Origin: Phoenix dactylifera
Lineage: Eukaryota > Streptophyta > Magnoliopsida > Arecales > Arecaceae
DNA length: 64,000 bases
Assembly: GCF_009389715.1 (NCBI RefSeq)
Contig: NC_052409.1
Coordinates: 1,652,001-1,716,000 of the forward strand
Reading direction: 5' to 3'
Both the position numbers and the translations under genes were made by a program. The notes below the pieces were generated by a model. The model saw only the letters and a program-made list of their open reading frames with translations. It had not been told where the DNA came from and ran no database searches. Position 1 is the first letter of the stretch; each line of letters begins with the position of its first letter. This document shows positions 48,101 through 60,815 of the stretch, piece after piece.

Positions 48101-50170
48101 GTCAATTAACTTGGTTTTCCTGCTTCGTTATATTAGCATGTTCTGCAACATGGTAAACCTGAAGAACGATCTGCTATAATTAGCAAGCTTACTGGGCAAA
48201 TAGTAAAGATGAGCCAGCAGAAATTTGCTTCAAATGTTGTTGAAAAGTGCTTGGCATATGGTAGTCCTGAGGAGCGACAACTCCTAATAAATGAGATGCT
48301 TGGTTCAACTGATGAAAATGAACCATTACAGGTAACTTTTGCTTTCTTTTTTCATTTGGAATGATATAGATTGCCAATTTTTAGAGTGATACCTGCATGA
48401 AAACACATGGGTGCTTGTTTTTCATCATTAAGAAATATATTATTTTATAGTTGTGCTTTAAGATGAATATTTGAAGGTTGGTTGGTGTCACAAGACCATG
48501 GTTTAGTGTATTTTGTAGTGACAGAACTTGTGTCTTTGACTCATCCACCCCATAGAACCCCATATCTTGGGACATCACATTTATGCATGGTCCTAGTATG
48601 AGCTAGCACATTTTTTTCATCATGTGCTGGTTATTGCATAGTGTGACATATTGACACAGCTGTTATTAATTGAACGAAAGTTTTTGAAAGTGATGGTCTT
48701 GTAACATTTGTTATCCTTCACAAACAATGCTTTGGCTGCTTGGACCTACAATAAGGCGTGTGAAGATGATGATTGATCAGCAACAACAAGCATATCTGAT
48801 GGTATTTGAAAGAGTTGCTCTTATGCAGTTTGCATAAACGAACAATGCTCGTTGGCAATAACTTCCATCTGGGAGAGTTTCTACGGATGAAAGTTTTTAT
48901 TCAAAAACATTGACTGAAATGCACTTGTATATTCATATTCTAGCTTATAAAAGGCTTAAGTTCCCTAAATATGCCTCTTACAACCTTTGTTTGTTTTCAA
49001 ATTAACTCCAGCTGTACTCAACATGCCATGTTATGGTAAGTTACTACTATTATTTGCAGAACAACTCTAAAATGCTTACACCTTGACTTGGCTTGTCTTA
49101 CTTGGTAATTAGGCAACGTGATCTACACCATTAGACCATACATTTTCCTTTCTGGTTGGATGATAGTGAAAACCCTAAAGCACAACCCCCCTACACAATC
49201 TCCCTAGGCTCATGCTGCTGCAACTAAGCAGTGGAGACATCAACCTTGACATGCATGGAGTTACCTGATGATTGTTCAATATCATTGGACCTTGCACTTG
49301 TATGAAAGATAGGAAAAACCTAAAGCATGTCCCCCCAAGATTCACAGCAGTGCAGTATCACAATAAAATTTCAAAGCTCCACCTGCAAATCATTTACTGA
49401 AATATTATCACCCTTGGAGCAATTTACAAAGAGGAGAAACCTTGAAAAATAGAGGACATTTAAGCTGGCTGCAACCTAACTAATTGTAGTTATCAAGATC
49501 TTGAAATCTCACTTCACATAATGTGTTTGTTGATAGCAAAGGGAGAAGTCACATTGGATTTTTATTCATGTCCCTGCAATAAAAGCTCCATTTAGTTGCA
49601 TCCAATTGCATAAATGAAAGACTTGCTCCTGTGGCTAAGTTATATATATGTCTATTTCATTTGTTATTGCTTATCGCAGTTTGCTTGCTTATCGCATATC
49701 ATTTGTTATTGTATGATAACAACAGAAACATCGTGATTCTATTTCATGTAAGTTGGTGTTCTCAGCAGCATACTAGTGTTTTTCATGCTAATTGTCACAA
49801 TTTTCAACCTCCAATTGATAAATCTGAGTAATTGAAATGACTTGGCAGGTGATGATGAAAGATCAGTTTGGTAACTATGTTGTACAGAAGGTCCTTGAGA
49901 CCTGTGATAATCAAAACCGTGAACTGATCCTTTCACGCATTAAGGCTCACTTGAACGCCTTGAAGAGATACACATATGGGAAACACATTGTCGCCCGTGT
50001 TGAGAAGCTTATTGCCACTGGAGGTAACTTGGTGCCTAGATGCTTTTGACTGTTCTGACGACTCTGCATGGTAGTTGTTACTGACAATGCCAATTGCTAC
50101 TGTTTTAACTGAAGCACATGCTTTTTGCTGTGCAGAGAGGCGCATTGGGATCTCTTCACATTCTTCGTGA
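30113..50170 (+). CDS. Pumilio/PUF-domain RNA-binding protein (APUM1-6 type)
   Basis: Ten exons join in phase into 1031 codons: 30113-30772, 40161-41031, 41123-41708, 41806-41947, 42034-42141, 45331-45543, 45645-45755, 48137-48331, 49849-50023 and 50136-50170. All introns are GT-AG. The N-terminal half (exons 1-3) is low-complexity and has the plant Pumilio signatures [34 protein letters not shown] and RKSFADALQ. The C-terminal half (about residues 692-1025) is a complete eight-repeat PUF domain ending [11 protein letters not shown]. Recognition residues in repeats 1-8: S712/R713/Q716, N748/Y749/Q752, C784/R785/Q788, N820/H821/Q824, C856/R857/Q860, N893/Y894/Q897, S929/N930/E933, N971/Y972/Q975. 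Proteins of this family bind 3' UTRs in the cytoplasm and promote repression or decay. The start is the first ATG in a frame that runs into exon 1. Confidence 0.95.
32587..32594 (+). repeat. Target-site duplication of the large hAT element (left)
   Basis: ATTCAGAG here matches ATTTAGAG at 38563-38570 with one difference. An 8-bp duplication is the hAT hallmark. Confidence 0.6.
33957..33964 (+). repeat. Target-site duplication of the nested hAT element (left)
   Basis: GTCATATC is repeated exactly at 34816-34823. Confidence 0.75.
33965..34815. mobile_element. Nested non-autonomous hAT element, GC-rich, 851 bp
   Basis: The element starts CAAGGTATGTCGAACTGGTC and ends with the inverted CATGGTATATTGAATCGGCC, flanked by a perfect 8-bp duplication GTCATATC. 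Removing it restores the reading of the host hAT tail near [10 protein letters not shown]. Inside are ACCGGT/GGTTCG-rich subterminal repeats, a block of alternating CG (GCGCGCG, about 34060-34320) and a long polypyrimidine stretch (about 34330-34640). Long open frames in all phases are composition artefacts of the purine/pyrimidine tract. No transposase is present. Confidence 0.85.
38563..38570 (+). repeat. Target-site duplication of the large hAT element (right)
   Basis: ATTTAGAG, one base different from 32587-32594. Confidence 0.6.
43214..43785. mobile_element. Non-autonomous hAT element, GC-rich, 572 bp
   Basis: The left end CAAGGACGGCGGAACCG and the right end, inverted CAAGGTCTGCGGAACCA, are terminal inverted repeats. 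The flanking 8-mers ATTGGCAG (43206-43213) and GTTGGCAG (43786-43793) differ at one base. It contains GA/CT-rich tracts and a near-perfect palindrome around GTTCGAACG/CGTTCGAAC (about 43490-43525). The CAAGG..GAAC terminus, GC-richness and polypyrimidine core resemble the nested element in intron 1, so both probably belong to one family mobilised by an hAT transposase. Confidence 0.75.
43983..44857. mobile_element. TIR element (MITE-like), 875 bp
   Basis: GGCCTCGTTTGGCATTGCTT at the left is inverted at the right as AGCAATGCCAAATGGGATC; CATTTGGCATTGCT-type sequence is shared over about 14 bases. TAT flanks both sides. The interior is extremely AT-rich (about 44230-44600) with repeated ATAATATTAT words and has no gene. 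The GGCC..GTTTGG terminus and 3-bp duplication suggest a PIF/Harbinger-type element, though hAT-related MITEs can look similar. Confidence 0.6.
45756..48136 (+). other. Pumilio intron 7 (2381 bp)
   Basis: No gene or clear transposon is seen. A CT/CA compound microsatellite lies at about 47813-47855. Confidence 0.7.
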
Positions 50171-50600
50171 GAAACTGCAGAAGTGAAAGCGAGGAAATTT
50201 TCGTACAGAGAATTAGGTTAGCTTTACCAGCTACCTAGTCTTTCTTTTCAGCATAAATGGGAAGTTAATCTTGTGTGGCCTTAGTGTAAATAAATGATAG
50301 GCTTGTTTAAATAAGAATTTTGTTTGTTCTCTGCATGTATTGATGTATATTGGCACCTGTATTCAAGCTATAGCCAAGGCAACAGCAATGCCGGTAGAAA
50401 AGATATTTAGGTTAGGACAGGGAGAGCAGAGGCACTGTAGATGTTTGCCTTCATTAAAGTGTAAAAGGATTCATGAAATCATGTAAAGATAAGAATGTCC
50501 AATGGAACTATCGTGAGGTGCAGGGTGCTGTTTTATAAAGGTAATACCTGCATCTTGGAAGATAAACTTGTTTTCATGATTTGTATTTTGTCCCCTTCTG
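50171..50600 (+). promoter_or_regulatory. Pumilio 3' UTR with candidate Pumilio-binding sites
   Basis: Downstream of the stop codon, TGTAAATA (50285-50292) matches the UGUANAUA consensus and overlaps an AATAAA polyadenylation-type signal (50289-50294). TGTATATT at 50344-50351 is a near match. The true cleavage site is not known. Confidence 0.5.
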
Positions 50601-52201
50601 CTGGCGATTCAGGAGGTTAATCGTTGCATGACCATCCTGGGTTCACTGATCCAGACCATCCGGCTCTGGAATGATGATGCAGTGATTTCATACTTCACAA
50701 AAATTCCAATGCTTGCATGGATGGGGTCTTGTTTGAATTTTCCCGAGTTATTTTACAAAATAATTTTCTTCCCTCCGATTTTTGTTTGTCAAATTAGGTT
50801 GAAAGCAAACCACTTTTGTTGGCCATCCCAGCACCGAATGCTCGAGTCTCAAAACTGCACTTTTCACTAATCACTGCTCAAACTATCAACACGGTAAAAA
50901 TTCCACTTTCGCTAGAAGACACTTTTCACATTACTTTCGGCTTTTTAATGTCTACCACTTTCTTGCAAAAACTAACCTCTTATCCATAATTGCCGTATTC
51001 ACGATTGCATGCAGTAATTGACCATCAAATCTGGTTGATCATTATTTAGCCACTGACATTACGCTCTAAAATTTGACTCAGCATGCCTCTGTTTAGCCAA
51101 GAGAGAGCTGATTTACATGGGTCTAACCTTTCGCACGCCTTTAGCACCATCTGCTGCTGGAGGCTCTCTTGATAAAACTTGACAGCCCTCTCTGACAATA
51201 CCATTCTGTTTCTGTGAGGCCTCATTTGATATCGGTTTTTGCTTCCTGTTTTTTGTTTGCAAAAACCGGAAAGGAAAATGAAGAAGAGTGTAAGAAGCTT
51301 TTGCTAGCAAAGATTAAATACTTTCAAATAAGAGTGAAGATAAAAGCAACTAATAGCAGAGGTTCCGGCAAATGCCATCTACTTTCTCAAGAAACAGAAA
51401 AAGAGAGATAACGTTGCCAAACAGGCCCGATAGGCCTTGGGCTCTAACTAGGTGAACTGAGTAGTGCCCTAGTCACACTCCACCACCACCCACGGAATTT
51501 CCAGATGCAAATGTTTGGATGGTATATCTTCCAATATGCGACCTGGATTTACCATGGATGCCTCTCCTTCCGTTTAGAGCCACCAACTTACGGAAGTCTT
51601 CATGGCATCCCATGGGCCTCTGATTAAAAAAACAAGCAGAGGCAGTATCAAATAGCTCCTTTCAATCTTCATTAGCGTAAAGAAACTTGAATGAACACAT
51701 CAATATTACCAGAGCGTTTAGTGCACGAATGTCCAGATGGAGTGAATGGCATGACCGGTGACAGCATTAAAGACCCGGACACCAACTAGATGGACCACCA
51801 AGAATCGAAAATCTTCTGAAAGGGGATGACCATCTAACTATATAATGTACTCGTACATCACCCTTCTGTCAGTGGAACATTCCGAGAATCTTCCTCTCTT
51901 TCCAACCAGTGCACAATACTGATGGATACCCATGGATACCCATCTTCACAACAGAACCGCCACGTTCCCAGTTTGAGCAAGATAAGGTGATGGGAACCCC
52001 TGAGAAATGTTATAGAAGATAATCAAAGGCAGACAAGCTAATATGGACACATAAAATCCTCTACAACTTGAGAATGGAACAAGCAAAACAGGAGAGATTT
52101 GCTGCCGCCTCACTCTTTCAGAGCTAACTACACTAACCTCGTCCAGCAGTCCTTTGGTCATACATACCACCTCTAAAGTGCTACTAAAGAACCAGCCCCC
52201 T
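50601..52201. other. Intergenic region between two convergent genes
   Basis: The Pumilio and LPA1-like genes face each other across this region, which holds their 3' ends. No further gene is seen. A possible small MITE lies at about 51218-51434 (GGCCTCATTTG at the left, CCAAACAGGCC at the right) without a clear target duplication. Confidence 0.5.
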
Positions 52202-52349
52202 CTACATTGATTCAGACTCACCTACGGCTGGAATGCTTTGCATCCGGCCTTGGAATTGCAAAGAGCCGCTCAAAGAATGTTTCATCATTTTCATGTCCAA
52301 ACTTCTCTCAGAGAGGAGGGAGTTGGAATATGGCTGTTCGGTGACATGC

Positions 52350-55300
52350 TCACTTTATCTTCAAGAAGAGATCCAGATTGTGTTGGTACTTCTCTGTCAT
52401 TCCTGAGCTGTCCACTGTTTCCCTTTTCTTGTCTACAAATATCTTTTCATTGTTTGGGCCCTCATCATCGTCAGACCAGCAACCATTCTCTAAGCCATCT
52501 TGCATGGCCAAGTCATCATACTCCTCATCAGTCTTGGTTGAGTCCTCATCAACAGAACCTTCCATCTGAGAAACAAACATCAATGAGAGATAGGTAAGAT
52601 AACTTGGCTACGAAGGTAGTAACACAAAAGAACTGGCACTCTTTGGAAATGGTCCAGAAAAGCTTAGCATTGCCATCCATAGAAAAACAATGAAAAGGAA
52701 TCAGACAGGCAAGCAAAATATTTGCACTAAACAGAGGGTGAAAGTTGAATTTAACAAAAGATGCATATTTCAACTTGCAATCATGTAGTTCATTGTCATT
52801 TCATATCAGAGCCCTGCATAGCTGAATATTTCATTATTTTTTCATCCATCCTGTAATAATGCCTTCTTTTTTTCACTGTAAGATTAGTTGCAGTACATTG
52901 GATATTAGTTGCAGTACATACAGCATAAAATAAATGGATGGCATGATAAAAAAAAACAATGACTTGTATTCATGGAAAGCAGCTTCCTTGCTCATCATCC
53001 ATGATTTAATGGAATTGCAACTGTTTCAATGATCCCAAAGTCTGTCTGGAATCAGATATGGCAATTCTGGACCATTGTCTATGGCTCAACTAGCAGAACT
53101 ACTCACAAACAACATGGCAACTTACGGATATGGCTTACCACTTGAGACATGCTATCAGATCTCAACTTGCATTGCAGTAGACTGAGAGTAGTCTCTCGAA
53201 CACCATGTATAGGATAAATACTGATGAATGCAACCAATTTATCTATTACAGCTAGTCTTCTAGCACAAATAACTAAACAATCCAAATATGCTTAACTATT
53301 AACTTGAAAATTGAAATACACTATAATATGTATAACAAAATAGAAGGCCTTTTTCAGTTCTTACCTCCTCGTGGCACTCCTTGTTGTCCGTTAGATCTTC
53401 ATCACTGTCGCCATCAGGTGAATCATCAGCTTCTTCTTCACTACCAGATACCGACAGTTCCTCCTTGAGCTGGAAGGATAAGTATTAGCTAAAAGTGAAG
53501 ACAAACATAATTGTTTCAGGTACCCAGAACTTATTCATATTAATAGTGATTATGAGCCTTAGCATGCTTGCACCTTTCATGACAATATAAACTTTTACAG
53601 CTAGATAAATGATTAGATAACATTTTAACATCTTAACAAAAAATAGTTTTATTGTCAAGATAAGTAGAACTTTTAACTTAATATTGGAACACTAAGCATG
53701 CATGAACCTTAAATGACTATAAATTTTTACAGCAGATGAATGATCGGATGACATTTTAACATCTTAACGAAAATTAGTTTCACTGTAAAGATAACTAGCA
53801 CTTTAATTTATTACTGGCACACATTTTAACATCTCAGTGCATCAGTTAACAGGAACCTGAAATGTCGTGCAACATAATCTTTTGTTATCTAGAAACTTAC
53901 TTACTTATGAGTTTGGATATCGGATAGTGGTTTGTCCTGGAGACTTAGACGTTCAGACGAAGGGAAGAAGGCAATGTTCCGTATGCAGAACTGCAACTAC
54001 TCAAGAAAGGTGAGTATATTACTTGGACGAGAAGAACCTTGGTAACTGACATAATAGAAATTCCCATAATGTCTGAGGGCATTAATTCAATGCATGTACC
54101 ATGAGGCAAATAAAACAGTCAAATTGGTTATGAACACGGGAAAATCCTTTGTGGATAAATGCCTACTAGCACAACCCTCATCTGCCTGATACACACCAGT
54201 AAGTTTTCTTTGGTGCTTCCATTGGATGCATTGAAACACAAATGTAGTCCCAAAGAAAGTTGTCTTCTGCTAATCACATAAAATATGGGGAACTGCAAAT
54301 CTCAGGCAGAAAACTGTGAAAGCCTATCTAAACAGAACCGCTGGCTTTGTCAGTATGTCTATTTAAACGCATTATGAAAAAACATGAAGGAACAAAAGCT
54401 GGGCAGATTGGAGTGAAGAGACCATGTTTAATTTCAGGAAAGGAAACACCATTATATGTGATTGATCATTATCAAAAGATAGGTTAATCTTTCTCAGCCC
54501 AATTATACATTCAGGACTAAAAATCATACACAATCGAGCGAAGTTCCACCAGGCTTCAATTAACTAGAACTGGAGAAGTTCGGACAACATATATGATATT
54601 TACAGCTATCATGCTAACACTCCACCTATAAAATTGGATTATCTTTGTATTAAATTTTAGTACGTTTCTATGAAAGACTAACTGCAAGTTATGGACTTTT
54701 TTCCCAGCCAAACCCTATACTGAAAGTAACGAGTAAGACATACCTCTTTAGCAGGCTCATCTGACATCTTTGGAGAGCTGCAACAGGAAGAATAATATCT
54801 ACTACCAGTGTCAGTGCCATCACCCCTCGAGTCATCGATGCTTCCTGTGTGACTTGTATCACCTGTCTCACTTGGCCATGCACTGATCCCAAAATTACCA
54901 AACTGAAGATTAACCAGCTCTGCCTTCCCAATCTGCAAGGGGCCATACATAAGATTTCCCACACACTTCTCACTGCCCATTCCAGATGTGGCCATTCCGT
55001 GACCACCAACTAACTCAACAGGCCAAGCCTTGGCAACAGATCCATCTGTATTAATAAGCGCCATCAAATGCCTAAAGGACCCATTCCTCTGAATCAATTG
55101 AAACATTCCCTTTGAACTCAGAGAGTTAGCAGCACACTGGTTTCTATATTCTTCATGTATTATAGACACTGTATTAGTGGTTGTATCATACAGCTGCTCT
55201 CCTGCCTCTCGCCTACGTAGGCAACTGAAGATGGTGGCATGGATAGCTGCCACACTCCGATCAACATTTGTGTTATTAATTTTTGGCACCAGATGCTTGT

Positions 55301-58300
55301 CAGCCCGATTGCAGAGGTACTCCTGAATTGATCTGATATTGCGGATGTACTTAACATATTTATTTTTGGCTGGATCCAGGGTCATATATTTTGCACGTAC
55401 TGCAAATCGTTCCATGTGTTTGTCCTCATTTGCAATGTAAATCATGAAAGGAATAATTGAAGGATGCTTCTTCATGAGCCCCATCTAAGATATGAAAATA
55501 AAATAAGCCATCAATTAGCAATTAAAAGAAAAAAAGAAATCAAATGCAACATAGGAACGAGTTTATGCATGAAGACTTAATGGAGTTCAAAATAAGTCCA
55601 ACCGGACAATATTCCAATATTTTTTTTAAGAAAATGCCAAATATATCATACAATAAAGGATTATATAAGAAAAAAAGGGAAAAACAGACAACTGCATGAG
55701 TACCCACCACAAAATTGAGGCTTAGGTGGACACCCTCAACAACAACAGATTCTTTTCGCTCTTCCCATGCACTAATCAACTGATCAAGGCTTTCTATAAC
55801 CATCTCACTTTGTGCTTTGAATCCTTCAATGGCCATTTGTTTTTTTCCGATCAACTCAGTTCCACAAACTGGATCTGCAGATCGACCATCAGATTTTTTA
55901 TTTAAAGTACTATCATATAATTCCTCCTTAACCATTGGGTGAGAAACAACAGCACGCTTCTTTCCTTTTCGTCTAGCCTTTGCTTTAGCAACTGCCACTG
56001 GATCTAAGCATTCACCAGCATGATATGTTGAAGCCCAAAGAAGTGGATTTTGTTTTTCATCCATGAAGCTCCGCATCATGTGACGTATCGAATCGGTAGA
56101 AATTACAGTTGTGACACCCAATCTGCTTCCCTGTTTGGAAGTACGCATAGACTGTAATCAAGAATCTACATAAAAGCAGCAACTCTAGATCCCACAAGAA
56201 ATTTCCAAATGTGATTAATTCTTCCAAAATTTTGCTTGTCTAAGATTTTTTATGTATCCAAAGCTGAATATTCAACCAAGGTACATCATTTGCAAAACCT
56301 GCCTATAACCATTGTTAGAATCTTATGATTCATGATCCAGTTCTTGAGATCCGGATCAAAATGGCCTTAAACACTAAATTTCATCTTTGGATCAGGATTT
56401 GTTTTGAAGCAGGTCTAAATCTGTGTTATGAATTATATATTTCCTTAGATCATAAGATCCATAATGGTTATGCTATTTAGATACTAAAACAAGTATACTC
56501 CTTTTCCTATAATTCATTCGACAGTTATTAAATACTTATTATTAATAAGCATTGAATATATTAATAAGCATCGAATAGGAAATTAACAAGCTTGTAAATG
56601 GAGTCTATGAAGTTAAAAAAATAAGACAATTTTTGCATTTTTACATCCATATCTTAAAATCTTATCCTTGCTGTTTCCTGAATTTGGACTAGAATGATGA
56701 TTAAGTATAGGTATTATATAAAATATTGTGAATAACCAAACACGATGTTTGTTTAGTTAAACATGCTGTATTGGGCTTATGCTGGCGGAAACTAGACTTC
56801 TTGTATTAATGGCTTTTTATTCTTCATTCATCTAATCTATATTTGATCTCATAACCCATTTTACATTTCTTATATGGTTTTGGAGTTTTTTAAAGAAAAC
56901 AAAGAAAATTTATGATCTATAATCCGATCAGATCCAGCCCACTCGATGATTTACAACTCGATCCCCAATCCTATCAACGTTGCTTAAAACAAATATGTAC
57001 TAAAAGATTGCAGCATAACACATGAAAAGAAATAAAAAGAAAAAAGCTCCAACTACATCAGAGCTATCCTTTGCTGGGCATATATCAATAAGTGTTTAGG
57101 AGTATTGGTTGAGATACACTAATGTTGGAATGACAACTGATAAAAATAAGTAATCACAACATCTAGACAAATCAACCTTCTTTTTTCCCCTAGTCTGAAC
57201 AGTATACAAGTTCATGATCTTCACTGTATAAACCATAACTGAGCCTCTATCTGGAGCTCATCATTGCATTCAAAAACTGAAGCAACTAAATAAAACTATG
57301 ACCAATTAATGGGGAAGAGGAAGTCAGAAGTGGATAAATAACTTAAAAAATAGCAATCCAAAAGTTTAGAGGTGCTCCATACAACCTATACTTGTGCAAG
57401 TAACCTTATCTCATATGCTTCTGCTCATATAATTTAATATGACGACTGTGTGACAAGTATATGATAGCCTGGAAATGAAGATACCAGAATAAAACTAGAT
57501 ACCACAGAAAGACCAATTTTTATAATCAAGACAGGTCTAGTAGAAATTTGTAAGGCTCTTTAGGGAGCAGTTAGTTTGTGATGACCCCAGAAAACAGCAC
57601 ACCAAGCAGGATTGCCTGGAAGAGGGAGAAAATAAAGCACAATGCCTGTCCAATTAGATTTTTGAAGAAAAGGGGAAAAAGGGGGGAAATGATACTTAGA
57701 AGCCATACCAAAATGCAGCTGCCAAATCAAAATTTTAGTTCAGAAATTGTTTTGAATGTGAATAGAAGCATAAATTTTTTCATAATTTCAAAAATATAAT
57801 TCAGAAATCCAAACTGTGATGGCAATATAGTTCAAAAATTGTTTTAAATTGAATAGAAACATAAAGCTTTTATAGAATTTCAAATATATAATTCAGACAT
57901 CCGATTTGAGATGGCGAAAAATTCTATATTATAGGGCCATAATGTATGTACCAGCAAAGCAGACAAAGTAGATTTGCCACACCCACTTGTGCCGCACAAA
58001 AGAACTGTTACAGATTCCTTTCTTTCACGAATTCTACAAAAGAGAGGGAGGGGGAAAGAAGTGAGTATTAGGGATCACATTGAAGTAATTCAAAAGCAAT
58101 AGGTTGAAGAACCAAAAAAACCTTTGTTAAGCTTAAAATTTTGACTGGCTTTATACATAAGTTAATGAGAAGCATGCAACATGGTACATTGGGCATCATT
58201 TCATACGGGTGTCAATATCGATGCCTTTCATGAAATTTTAATATTGAAACAGGTTTATAGGGCATCCATTCAGAACTTTCCAGCAAAACGCTTTGAATTT

Positions 58301-60773
58301 AGTCAAACTCCCTCACACAAAGCAAAGTTATGTTAAAGAAGGTATTAATGTGAATTCAACATGACTACAAGTAAAATCTTTATCCATCCAAAAATTTCAA
58401 TATCGGTGGCAAGAACAGTGAGAGTCAGAATGACTCACACTTGATGTGCACGTGCCCAACTATACAGTAGAACTTTAAGCAATCAACTGTGTCAACTGTA
58501 ACATGAATGTTAAAAATTGAGAACCAAACATTGTTGCTGCAGAAGGCACTAGCCAAAATGTGTGCTATCTATATGTGCTGGTCAAAACATAGAACAACTT
58601 TAAGCAAGAAAGCTGCAACAAGATCTAATGCTCTTATACTAAATATGACCTCTGGCAACATCTACTAATTCAGAACTTAATTTGAAAGCCATATCTTGAC
58701 CCGGATGCATTCGGTATGCCCTAATAACTAACAAGTGATTTTCCTTGTGTAGATCCTATTACTCATCCATGCAAGCTGTTTTAGAAAAAGTAACTGTATA
58801 TAATGAATCTTCCATTGAAAAATGATTGGTCAAAAGAAAAAGGAAAATGACTGAGCAATCAACCTATATATCAAGCTGTTTTAACTTTTAACCATATAAA
58901 AACTTCTAGCACGGATTTATCTATCCAAGAATTGTTGATTTATACTCTCTTTTTTTCATTCTTTTTTCCTTATTCCCTTTTTTTTAAGGCTCATTATTCC
59001 ATATTGTGAACCTTCATCCCTGTTGAATTAAACTAGAGTTCCAACCCCACAAGTGCACCTCTAACAGGCATCAATAATATGATAAGACTTGAGGATATAA
59101 AAGCCAATTAGGGGAAGGAAGAAATTGATAATTCCGTTTATTGTCAGGAACTCCCCTTGACTTTGAAGAAAATGCCAGGTAGCTTATCCTTACATGTGTC
59201 GTTTTTCTCTTTTTTACCGTTATGCTAATCAACCACCAAATGGATCCAAGGCTGCCGTAAGTGGCTGCCTACACCTAGGAGGTCCAGCCTAGTTACTAGG
59301 ACAACCTAACCACCCAAGTGCTTGGCATTTTTTAGGTGACACAGTCACCCAAGCACCTAGGCTAGTGCTTAAATCGGTTTAGGTTAGTGCATAGATGGGT
59401 TTCTAGCCATCTATGGGCCACCTTTCCCGAGAAAGCACCTCGCTCATTGATTTCTTAAAGGCATTACTCTTTGAGTAAAACGGATTTTGCTTCAAGAGAT
59501 AAAGAAGCTGGGTCTGTTTACAACATGTCCCCTAAGATACTAATTGAAGCTTGAAGGTTACATTCCAAGAAGCTTTACATTTACTGGAAAAATTATTACA
59601 TAATTCAAAGATGTCATTATTTGGCAATTACATTTATGGCATTCTTTGATGCGCCTTTTGTAAACTATATATAACACTGTAACAAAAACATACAATTTTA
59701 TTGATTTTTTAATATTACTTTTACTTGGATGCCCACCTAGGGGTGGAGCATGGATTTCAACCTAGGGGGCCCATAGGAATGCATTATTCAAATAATATAA
59801 GTTTACATGTAAAGAAGTTGTTTTTAATTATAAAAAAATGGCATAATATATTAAGGATGTCCAAACATCTATAGAAGGACTGCACTTAATTTTTTGGTAC
59901 GAATTATTTATCACATAAAATAAATTATATTAAATCACTATATATTTTTATTTTCATTATTTATTTTGAAATCTCAAGAGACTCTATATTCAGTTTCCAC
60001 CAACAAAAGGAAAGAAATTGAAGTGAATTAAAAATAGAATTAAGGGGTGGCTAGACCATGTCAATTAAGTAGTAATTTTTCCTTTATTTTCTCTTTTTCT
60101 AATTTATGACCTTAATGCTTATACCAAGCCACTATGACCTACCATGAAGAAGCATGTATTATGTCAAAAGGACATACAATACAAGGTTAGAAAAAAACTT
60201 ACAACTAAAAATACAAAAATTATAAAATATATGAATATTTAATAGAGATTTGTTAACTTCCATAGACAATGGATATGAAAAGAAAAATTAACAAAGAAAT
60301 TTTTTGAACAGAAAAAGGACCAACAAAAAGAGAAATCTAAAAAAATGATAAAAATGAAATTTTTCAAAAGCAAAAGCTAAAGGTAAATGCAAGTCCAAAA
60401 AATAAGCTTAGTGAAATGGTGGATCTTTGCACTGTTTTAGAAAAAACTATAGGTGTTTAAGGCACATTCCTAATTAATTGTTGATGCTCCAAATTAAAGG
60501 ACAATTTACATCTTTCACTAATCGGGAAGGTAAAGAAAGGCTTTTTTGTGGAAAGATAGGTGAATCATTTTTTTTTTGGGAGGGGAGGTGGGGGGAGAGA
60601 ACTTGTCCCATTTCTCCATTACTTTCCATTTTCTCCAAAATCCTTAAATAGTGCCCATCCTTAACACCATGCTTCCCTCAGTTCACAAAAAAAAAATAAA
60701 GAAAGGGGAAAAAAACTACCATACTGCCCTTTCTTTTCCTTGATATAGCCCACATTGCTTACCCCTCATGTCT

Positions 60774-60815
<42 letters not shown>

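Noticed and set aside
51218..51434. Small MITE candidate between the two convergent genes
   Set aside because: The inverted ends match over only about 10 bases with no target duplication, so it is not listed as a separate element.
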